Below, one piece after another: positions 1-5,183 of a stretch of DNA of 5,183 nt. The notes below the pieces were generated by a model that was given only the letters and a program-made list of their open reading frames with translations, was not told the origin of the DNA and ran no database searches. The DNA is from Candidatus Latescibacterota bacterium (GTDB lineage Bacteria > JAAXHH01 > JABIQT01): positions 1-5,183 of the forward strand of contig JABIQT010000430.1 of assembly GCA_018667995.1 (NCBI GenBank), written 5' to 3'. The stretch's first letter is position 1. Each line of letters starts with the position of its first letter. Made by a program: the position numbers and the translations under genes.

Positions 1-9
1 CAACCGGAC

Positions 10-1176
10 CTACGGTCCATCGACGACAAGACGTCCGTCGCGGACCCATTCCGTACCGTTGACCGTTACTGAAGCATTGACAAAGAAATTCCACCGTACA
101 TAAGGCTGGTCCGCCTTAGCCGCGCCTCCCAACTCTGAGTTGTCACCCAGCGATAGCCGCACTACCCCCGCGCCGTATCCGTAGTAAGGTATCCAGGGAT
201 TCCGTTCGGGTACGACCAGGATCGGGTTGAACCCGAGGCCAAACTCGCGGAAGCTAAGAGCGATAGGGCCGGCCCTTTCCATCTCCGATCGCACATACTC
301 CAAACCAGAGCCCGCGGTCATACCAGTCACGCGTCCGCTCTCAATCATGAGCTTCAGTCCAGTAACAGGACGTCCGTCCCATTGAGATGGCGGAAACGCT
401 ATCACCCCACTCACGGTTTCCTCAAGAGGAGCTACCCGGACCACACCGGCCAACAGCTCGATTTCGCGATCGATAAGAATCGTCGCTTCAGCAGTTCGGC
501 GGGCGGACACGTCCCCGTCCTGTCTGTTTACCGGTCGATCACCGATCTGGAAGTGGAGATCCGTTCCGAGAGCACTGGTTACCCTCACCTCGCCGTCACG
601 CATCCCCTGCTCAAATCGGAGCTGAATACCTTTCAGCGATTCGTAGTCCGTCTCCAATACAGCCTTTTCGTATAGGGCGTCGATAATGGATGGATCAGGC
701 AGGGGTTGGCCCGGCAGGTGCGTTCCGCTGCGATCCTGGCGCCAGTGGATGTGTACAGTTCGTGCGTGTCCCGACCGCAGTATATCCTGCAAAGCACCAT
801 ACGCGGGATGGGAGCCATTTACACCTGGCAGCGTCACCGCTGCATCGACCTGCCGGAACATATTCCCGTATACCTCACGCGCGGCGGAATCCGAAACCTG
901 CCCCCTGTCGGCCCCGATTCTTCCGGCTCCATTTCTGACGTGGAGAACACCAAGGTCCACACCGCCACCTTCCATCACCGCCACCCGTAGAGGATGAGTC
1001 AGTTCATGGAATATGTCCGGATGAGCGACCACGAGCACCCTTTCGCCGGGCTCCATTGCCAGGCGTTCAACGATAACCCGTGCCAGATTTGACCAGTCGA
1101 GATCAACAGTTTCCTGGGCTCTCGAGGCACCGATATTGCACGAAAGTACGAATAGCACAACCAAGAAAAAACGCAC
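10..1176 (-). CDS. Exported aminopeptidase T / M29-like protein, probably lacking the metal site
   Basis: This 388-residue protein resembles the aminopeptidase T (COG2309, peptidase M29) fold. Visible family landmarks are an N-terminal segment with PGERVLVVAHP (about residues 43-53), a GTDLHFQIGDRP block (about 204-215), LAGVVRVAP (about 242-250), EFGLGFNP (311-318), RLSLGDN followed by GG (340-351), and RWNFFV (361-366). M29 enzymes bind two metals through two Glu, two His and an Asp in the corresponding segments. Here the first Glu is Val, both His are Arg and the Asp is Asn; only Glu311 appears kept. The family call is therefore fairly sure, but peptidase activity is doubtful. The GTG start was chosen because AGGAGGT lies 4 bases upstream and because it gives a clean signal sequence: Arg2, a hydrophobic stretch to about residue 12, then SRA-QE. 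A Cys at residue 13 could instead be a lipobox. An in-frame ATG at 1269 would add 31 residues that do not look like a signal. It lies downstream of the amidase but is separated from it by 561 bases. Confidence 0.8.
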   Translation of the reverse strand: MRFFLVVLFVLSCNIGASRAQETVDLDWSNLARVIVERLAMEPGERVLVVAHPDIFHELTHPLRVAVMEGGGVDLGVLHVRNGAGRIGADRGQVSDSAAREVYGNMFRQVDAAVTLPGVNGSHPAYGALQDILRSGHARTVHIHWRQDRSGTHLPGQPLPDPSIIDALYEKAVLETDYESLKGIQLRFEQGMRDGEVRVTSALGTDLHFQIGDRPVNRQDGDVSARRTAEATILIDREIELLAGVVRVAPLEETVSGVIAFPPSQWDGRPVTGLKLMIESGRVTGMTAGSGLEYVRSEMERAGPIALSFREFGLGFNPILVVPERNPWIPYYGYGAGVVRLSLGDNSELGGAAKADQPYVRWNFFVNASVTVNGTEWVRDGRLVVDGP

Positions 1177-1180
1177 AACG

Positions 1181-1187
1181 ACCTCCT
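1181..1187 (-). promoter_or_regulatory. Ribosome binding site that fixes the GTG start of the M29-like gene
   Basis: The minus strand reads AGGAGGT, a near-perfect Shine-Dalgarno sequence, followed by CGTT and then GTG at 1176-1174. The two in-frame upstream ATGs (1194 and 1269) have no comparable site; the one at 1194 lies just before the Shine-Dalgarno sequence and would translate it. This supports GTG as the start. Confidence 0.75.
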
Positions 1188-1217
1188 GTAGCATATGTTC
1201 GGAGGAAACTCCACATG

Positions 1218-1246
1218 CTGATATTGGGCAAATACTTCTTAAGCAA
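1218..1246 (-). promoter_or_regulatory. Possible weak sigma-70-like promoter for the M29-like gene
   Basis: On the minus strand TTGCTT (1246-1241) and TATCAG (1223-1218) are separated by exactly 17 bases, about 40 bases upstream of the GTG start. The matches to the consensus are only 3 of 6 and 4 of 6, so this could be chance. It is listed because the long upstream gap implies that the gene needs its own promoter. If it is real, the leader is short. Confidence 0.2.
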
Positions 1247-1737
1247 CTATCGTCCTGATCTCTACGCATTCGTTGGGTTGTTCAAATGGAACGCTGCCTG
1301 TACACCCCTGGATCCACTTTGAGAAACCATTGCCACTCGGCAGCTCAGGCATCTTCATTCAACAGATAATCCAGAGTCAACGTGCGGAAGTCAACCCGAT
1401 CAGGCAGATGCGAGTGGCCGGTTCCATTGCCATAGAGAGGGCCGAAGGTGTCATCCGTGAGATCGACCATATCCGAATAAAAGGCGGACCTCGTCGATCG
1501 TGCTACCAGAGCAGCGCGTCTCATCGCCATCCACACTTTCGTCAATGGTCATTTCGGTACGGATTGGGGATCAGCGGGCCGGCTAAACAGAACGCCGCTA
1601 TGCTCGCCCATTGCACTGGGCTTCACCGATACCCACCCCGAATCACAGCCGTTTTGGCCGAAGGTGAATTCGTTACGAATGGCGAGCGTCCAAAACGTCT
1701 CACCGCCATCTGCGTTACAGGCAAAGACACACCACCT

Positions 1738-2739
1738 TTACGTTTCGCATCTCCTTTTAGCTGCATTGATAATGACACGCATCTTTTCCACGTTGAGATC
1801 TTGCTCGTTGGTCTGCTGCCCTGGGGCAAAGTGGGTCTTGCGATACACCGGATAGGCCTCGGTTCGCAGGTGTGCGAGCATATGGTGTCCCTCACGTACC
1901 TTGCGTTCATGCCGCAACGCCGAGACATCGATGGGTGCTACGACGATCTGTGCGCCTGCCCCCGGATCTGCCTGTGCAAGGATGCGACCTTCAAAGTCAA
2001 CAATCATACTGCCCCCAGGCCAGGAGAACGGTGGGTAATTGGAAAGGCTTGCCGCCTGATTGGCGCCGACAACATAGGCGATGTTTTCCAGGGCCCGGCA
2101 CCGATTAACGACAGTCCACCAGTCCATTGGCGCGGTCGCTCCCCAGGGATGCATGTAAGCGGAAACCCGGATAAGAATCTCTGCACCGTTCGCGGTGATC
2201 TGGCGCAGGACTTCTGGAAATAGCCAATCATAGCAGATGGCGACCCCCAGGTTACCAATCGGGGTGTGGGCCACTGGGAAGAGTTCCTCCTGGTATCCTT
2301 CGAGGTCGTGCGGGCTTACATTCACTTCCAAGGGGATCCAGGGGTTAACCTTTCGATACTTTGTCAATAGTCCCTCTGGTCCGATCAAACAGGTGGTATT
2401 GAAAACAGAGCCGGGCCACGCCGGGTCCTCCTCCAGAAAGGTCCCGGTCTGGATGTAAACATCCAGTTCACTGGCGACCTCCGCATAACGTTCCGTGTGT
2501 TCGTTGGGAACCGGAACAGTCAGATGCCGGCGCAACTCCGCGGCAGTTGGATAGACAGGGGCTGCGTGGGCAAATTCAGGAAATACCAGCAGTTTAACAG
2601 GTAGGAAGGGCGAGTAGCCTTCGACAGTCGTTCGGACCATCTCTATCATTTGGGTGACTCGCTCCGCAATCTCGCCACGTCCGGTGGGGTTGGGGAGATC
2701 TATCTGGCACGCGGCCACACTGTAACGTAGCGTATTCAT
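1738..2739 (-). CDS. Nitrilase-superfamily amidase (aliphatic amidase-like carbon-nitrogen hydrolase)
   Basis: This 333-residue protein carries the complete Glu-Lys-Cys catalytic set of the nitrilase superfamily: Glu55 in LLVFPEF, Lys130 in KYRKVNPW, and Cys169 in VAICYDWLFPE. These enzymes hydrolyse an amide or nitrile carbon-nitrogen bond through a Cys thioester. The text around the lysine (YRKVNPWIPLE), the block GAEILIRVSAYMHPWG, and NRCRALENIAYVVGANQA resemble the aliphatic amidase/formamidase branch more than the nitrilases, although the usual Cys-Asp-Asp after the nucleophile is Cys-Tyr-Asp here. The substrate is therefore a small amide by inference only. Length is normal for the family. 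There is no signal peptide, so it should act in the cytoplasm. The ATG has AAGGA about 10 bases upstream. It starts 28 bases after the stop of the FG-GAP gene, which suggests co-transcription. The C-terminal 30 residues, after VYRKTHFAPG, are low in recognisable motifs. Confidence 0.9.
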   Translation of the reverse strand: MNTLRYSVAACQIDLPNPTGRGEIAERVTQMIEMVRTTVEGYSPFLPVKLLVFPEFAHAAPVYPTAAELRRHLTVPVPNEHTERYAEVASELDVYIQTGTFLEEDPAWPGSVFNTTCLIGPEGLLTKYRKVNPWIPLEVNVSPHDLEGYQEELFPVAHTPIGNLGVAICYDWLFPEVLRQITANGAEILIRVSAYMHPWGATAPMDWWTVVNRCRALENIAYVVGANQAASLSNYPPFSWPGGSMIVDFEGRILAQADPGAGAQIVVAPIDVSALRHERKVREGHHMLAHLRTEAYPVYRKTHFAPGQQTNEQDLNVEKMRVIINAAKRRCET

Positions 2740-2749
2740 TTATCAAGAT

Positions 2750-2754
2750 TCCTT
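2750..2754 (-). promoter_or_regulatory. Ribosome binding site of the amidase gene
   Basis: The minus strand reads AAGGA ending 10 bases before the ATG at 2739. It is a moderate Shine-Dalgarno sequence at a slightly long spacing, lying in the 28-base gap after the propeller gene. Confidence 0.45.
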
Positions 2755-2767
2755 GTGCTCTGTGATC

Positions 2768-4588
2768 TCATCGGGCATCGGGTTTCACGTCGGGATGGGC
2801 TAAATTCACCCTGCCGGAAGGCACGTTGGTTAACGTGGTCATTTTTCCATCTGCCCACCGCACCTGAAGCCTGTCGGTGACGGTGTTTTTCCCGAGGCCG
2901 AAGATTAACTCCGCAGCATGCATCCCCATGAAAGTAACATCCCCGCCCCACCATCGGGTCTGTGGTACATCTTTCAAGAGCACCTCAACTTTCGCTCCGA
3001 AACAGACAGAGGGTGGGCCCGATAGAGTGACAACAAGGGAGTGATTGTCCGTCTCAGTTTCGTTCATGAGGAGGAGCGGCTGTCCCCGATTAATCGTGAT
3101 GGCAATATCCACATCCCCATCGCCGTCAAAGTCTGCAGCGGCTAGCCCCCGAGCCCAATAGTTGCGCGAAAGGGCTTCCCCGGCCACCGACGCGACGTTG
3201 TGAAACATTTTTCCGTCGTTCCACAAGAGAAAGATCGGTTCCGCCTTCAAGTCGAAATGGTTGTCTTGGAGCTCTAGGGTGCTCCCATTCGCCACGACGA
3301 TGTCAGGTCTGCCATCCAAGTCAAGGTCGGTGAGCGCACACCCCCAGCCCACCATGTCGATAGAGAGCTCCCCCAAACGGAAATGGCGCGTCTTATCACG
3401 GTACTCGAGATCGCCTCCGGGGGTCAATACGCTCTGGTAGAAAGCGTTCTCTTGGGCGATCCAGTGGGTAATAAAGAGATCGGGGAGTCCATCCGGCTCG
3501 TCAATCATCCCACCGATCTCCCCGACAGAGAGTCCCATTGAGCCGCGAGGATCTGCGGTCCCTGTAATTGCGGAAAGATCGGCGAAGAAGATCGGACCAT
3601 CGTCAGAGAAGTCCTCCGCCATATTCCGGTAGAGTCTGTTCGTCGAAACATCGTTGTTGACGTAGAGGTCAAGCCATCCGTCCCCATCAAGGTCGCAGAA
3701 CGTGGCGCCGAGGCTTCTGCCATTCGGGTTGCTCACGCCACATATCTCTGCCGTCTCCTCAAAAGTTCCATCGCCAAGGTTCCGATAGAGCCGATTGGGT
3801 TGGGGGTCGAAGGAGTTTGGATTAAGAGTATAGGGAGCCTCATACATTCCAGTCGATGAATCGACCACCGGTTCAGGTTCAAAGCCGATGGCGTCATAGT
3901 CAATGTAATTGCAGACGTAGAAGTCGAGATGCCCGTCCTGGTCGAAGTCACCCCAGGCCACGCCGGTCGACCATAGAGGGTCCGCGACCCCCGCCTCATC
4001 GGCAACCTCTTTAAAAGTTCCGTCTCCACAGTTCTGGTAGAGTCGGTTCGGGCCGAAGTTGGTGACATAGAGGTCCACGTCTCCGTCACTGTCGTAATCA
4101 GCGAAACTTGCTCCCATGCCAAAACCCTCAAGGTCTCCTACGCCTGCGGTCTCGGTCACGTCGGTAAAACGACCGCCATCGTTACGGAAGAGCCGATTGG
4201 AGCCTGCAGAAGGAGTTTCTTTTCCCAAGGGCCCCGGGTAGTTGACTGCGTACAAGTCCCAGTCACCATCGCTGTCATAGTCACCGCAGGCCACTCCCGA
4301 TCCGGTATCTTCGGGAAGACTTCGGCTTCGGAGTCCGGGACCATGGCGCATCAAGACGCCCATAGTTTCTGCGACGTCCCGAAACCGTATCTTCGAATTT
4401 TCTGCCACTTCAGAATCTTTGAAGCGAGAGGTAACCCCCGCCGTGGGATCGGTGAGGTCAGTATCCCGTTGATTCTCAAGCAACCATATCAGTCCTGTCA
4501 CAACCGCAATTCCCACCAGCGTGTACCAGAGAGAAAGCCAGGCTTTGCGCTTTCGTTGCGATTTTTTCCCGCGTTTAAAGAACGTCAT
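2768..4588 (-). CDS. Membrane-anchored FG-GAP/VCBS beta-propeller with ASPIC/UnbV domain (CRTAC1-like)
   Basis: The protein has 606 residues. A very basic N-terminus (KRGKKSQRKRK) precedes one hydrophobic segment at about residues 16-37, so it should be a signal anchor with the rest outside the cytoplasmic membrane. Residues of about 65-510 hold FG-GAP/VCBS repeats with calcium-binding DxDxDG loops at about 103, 164, 214, 299, 421 and 486, plus a degenerate one near 363 (MIDEPDGLPD). The units also contain the typical NRLYRNxGDGTF turn followed by xETAxxxGV. Seven units would match a seven-bladed propeller. Residues of about 516-595 form an ASPIC/UnbV domain, ending in the signature FGLG...VDxLxVxW-like text (ELIFGLGKN, DRLQVRWADG). 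Such proteins are thought to bind ligands or mediate adhesion; no catalytic residues are known. The ATG at 4588 was chosen because GGGGAG lies 3 bases upstream; an ATG five codons earlier (4603) has no visible ribosome site. It sits 33 bases after the upstream gene and 28 before the amidase. Confidence 0.9.
   Translation of the reverse strand: MTFFKRGKKSQRKRKAWLSLWYTLVGIAVVTGLIWLLENQRDTDLTDPTAGVTSRFKDSEVAENSKIRFRDVAETMGVLMRHGPGLRSRSLPEDTGSGVACGDYDSDGDWDLYAVNYPGPLGKETPSAGSNRLFRNDGGRFTDVTETAGVGDLEGFGMGASFADYDSDGDVDLYVTNFGPNRLYQNCGDGTFKEVADEAGVADPLWSTGVAWGDFDQDGHLDFYVCNYIDYDAIGFEPEPVVDSSTGMYEAPYTLNPNSFDPQPNRLYRNLGDGTFEETAEICGVSNPNGRSLGATFCDLDGDGWLDLYVNNDVSTNRLYRNMAEDFSDDGPIFFADLSAITGTADPRGSMGLSVGEIGGMIDEPDGLPDLFITHWIAQENAFYQSVLTPGGDLEYRDKTRHFRLGELSIDMVGWGCALTDLDLDGRPDIVVANGSTLELQDNHFDLKAEPIFLLWNDGKMFHNVASVAGEALSRNYWARGLAAADFDGDGDVDIAITINRGQPLLLMNETETDNHSLVVTLSGPPSVCFGAKVEVLLKDVPQTRWWGGDVTFMGMHAAELIFGLGKNTVTDRLQVRWADGKMTTLTNVPSGRVNLAHPDVKPDAR
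3107..4282 (-). repeat. Array of FG-GAP/VCBS units with calcium-binding DxDxDG loops
   Basis: This interval runs from the first to the last DxDxDG loop of the propeller protein. The loops read DYDSDGDWD, DYDSDGDVD, DFDQDGHLD, DLDGDGWLD, a degenerate IDEPDGLPD, DLDLDGRPD and DFDGDGDVD. Spacings are about 50-85 residues, with the widest gap between the sixth loop and its upstream clean neighbour, where the degenerate loop sits. The first two share the codons for DYDSDGD almost exactly, which suggests fairly recent duplication or strong constraint. Confidence 0.8.
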
Positions 4589-4591
4589 ACA

Positions 4592-4597
4592 CTCCCC
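4592..4597 (-). promoter_or_regulatory. Probable ribosome binding site of the propeller gene
   Basis: The minus strand reads GGGGAG, then TGT, then ATG at 4588. The spacing of 3 bases is short, so the site is likely but not certain. It is the only purine-rich element near either candidate ATG, and it falls inside the coding region if translation starts at 4603. Confidence 0.4.
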
Positions 4598-4621
4598 GAA
4601 CATTCATACACATTCTGAAGG

Positions 4622-5183
4622 TTAATTAACAACTACAGGAATCTCGCGACTGACCGAATTCTTGGTAACAGTAGGTTGGTATACGCCACTTTCCTCTTCC
4701 AGTGTCGGAAGTACAAGTTCAAGAAATTCCTGCCGATAGCGGCGGAAATTGAGATCAGCCGTTACAGTGATCGGCCCCTCTGTCGAGGGAGGAACCTGAA
4801 ATCGATATGTCTGTTTATCGGTATACCTTGGGAAGATCACCCGTTGGCCTCTGCCGCCTGCCTTCTTCCAGAGTTCGTGTTCCAGCAAGGGATTCCCCTC
4901 GCCGTCCAGAGGTAGCCCTTCCAGGACCAGGGTGCCCTCGTCACGGGCATTGCCAATCTCATGGATTTGACCGGGTACATCGTTAATGCTCCGGGTCTCG
5001 GGATCGATGTTCCCCCACTCGGCGATAGTGTTCCCTTTAGCATCTTCAACCACAAGGTGTATCCATAGCCGCATAAAGTCGAGCGGGCCGGTGGTTAGAT
5101 TGTGGCCCGCTTTTCGGTTCTTCACGAGCACCATCAGGCTGACCTCCTCACCCGATTTTACCTCCTCGGGACCATTAATCTGG
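4622..5183 (-). CDS. C-terminal part of a GHN-domain protein, possibly a multiheme cytochrome c (5' end outside window)
   Basis: The reading frame is open to the right edge, giving 186 residues and a TAA stop; the ATG at 5134 is internal because the frame continues upstream with EEVKSGEEVSL. The fragment starts with a beta-rich stretch containing VKNRKAGHNLTTGPLDFMRLW (His27 of the fragment), then WIHLVVEDAKGNTIAEWGNID, and later KQTYRFQVPP and ITVTADLNFRRY. The pattern of a V-N-x-x-x-G-H-x-x-P/T-T-G turn, a D-x-x-R-x-W strand and a D-x-x-G-x-x-I strand is the one found in the C-terminal Ig-like domain of many multiheme c-type cytochromes and some other secreted proteins. No CxxCH heme motif lies in the visible part, so the cytochrome assignment is inference and rests on what is upstream. 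The stop is followed after 33 bases by the propeller gene, which suggests one operon. Confidence 0.7.
   Translation of the reverse strand, partial: QINGPEEVKSGEEVSLMVLVKNRKAGHNLTTGPLDFMRLWIHLVVEDAKGNTIAEWGNIDPETRSINDVPGQIHEIGNARDEGTLVLEGLPLDGEGNPLLEHELWKKAGGRGQRVIFPRYTDKQTYRFQVPPSTEGPITVTADLNFRRYRQEFLELVLPTLEEESGVYQPTVTKNSVSREIPVVVN

Larger units (their letters stand above)
1177..1737. other. 561-base gap with no confident gene; coding-like fragments on the minus strand
   Basis: This stretch lies between the amidase stop and the M29-like start. No RNA gene, repeat or mobile-element end was seen. On the minus strand, the reading frame of the amidase continues past its TAA as three open segments. 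The first is 62 codons (1737-1552, ended by TGA at 1551-1549) and includes ADGGETFWTLAIRNEFTFGQ. The second is 67 codons (1548-1348, ended by TGA at 1347-1345) and ends in TLDYLLNEDA. The third is 20 codons (1344-1285, ended by TGA at 1284-1282) and includes AAEWQWFLKV. The segments read somewhat like protein but I recognise no family, and none has a convincing start with a Shine-Dalgarno sequence. It could be a decayed gene, an ordinary spacer with leaders, or chance. Confidence 0.5.

Noticed and set aside
6-18. Perfect inverted repeat GGACC-TAC-GGTCC across the stop of the M29-like gene.
   Set aside because: The stem is short with a tiny loop, it overlaps the stop codon, and the following sequence lies outside the window, so a terminator cannot be judged.
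1270-1272. Extending the M29-like gene to the in-frame ATG at 1269.
   Set aside because: The added 31 residues place charged and Cys-containing sequence before the signal peptide, and the strong AGGAGGT would lie inside the coding region. The GTG at 1176 fits better.
1606-1621. Inverted repeat GCCCA-TTGCAC-TGGGC.
   Set aside because: Only five base pairs and no T run; expected by chance in a gap of this size.
1681-1707. Hairpin candidate just downstream of the amidase stop (GAGCGT ... ACG-T-CTC with outer GGC/GCC).
   Set aside because: The stem is interrupted by two bulges and is not followed by a T run in the direction of transcription, so it does not support an intrinsic terminator.
1273-2223. 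A 316-codon open frame on the plus strand, the longest on that strand.
   Set aside because: It shares exact triplet phase with the amidase on the other strand, so it stays open whenever the amidase avoids TTA, CTA and TCA codons. It has no Shine-Dalgarno sequence, no recognisable domain and a Cys/Arg/Pro/His-rich composition typical of antisense translation.
3505-4344. Several open frames of 60-130 codons on the minus strand inside the propeller gene.
   Set aside because: They are in other frames of the repeat-rich propeller gene, consist of Thr/Ser/Arg-rich shadow sequence of the DxDxDG repeats, and lack starts with ribosome sites.

Overview
All supportable genes in this window lie on the minus strand and read from right to left. 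In transcription order they are: the C-terminal part of a secreted or periplasmic protein that runs off the right edge (4622-5183); a membrane-anchored FG-GAP/VCBS beta-propeller with a C-terminal ASPIC/UnbV domain (2768-4588); a nitrilase-superfamily amidase (1738-2739); a gap of about 560 bases with no confident gene (1177-1737); and an exported protein related to aminopeptidase T / peptidase M29 (10-1176).

The first three genes are packed tightly, with gaps of about 33 and 28 bases, and no terminator-like structure lies between them, so they look like one transcription unit. The last gene is set apart by the long gap. It has its own strong Shine-Dalgarno sequence and perhaps its own weak promoter.

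The organism is a bacterium with moderately high GC by eye (not computed). CRTAC1-type FG-GAP/UnbV proteins, GHN-type domains of the kind found at the C-terminus of multiheme cytochromes, and exported aminopeptidase-T-like proteins occur together often in Acidobacteriota, Planctomycetota, Gemmatimonadota and related uncultured environmental lineages. That placement is inference from gene content, and no taxonomic marker is present. No tRNA, rRNA, CRISPR array, insertion sequence or phage gene was seen.

Taken together, an envelope-facing pair (the GHN-domain protein and the anchored propeller) is followed by a cytoplasmic amidase. This suggests surface capture or electron transfer linked to use of a small amide, but the substrate cannot be read from sequence. 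The most unusual features are the M29-like protein, in which most expected metal ligands are replaced, and the gap, where coding-like segments share the amidase frame but are broken by stop codons.
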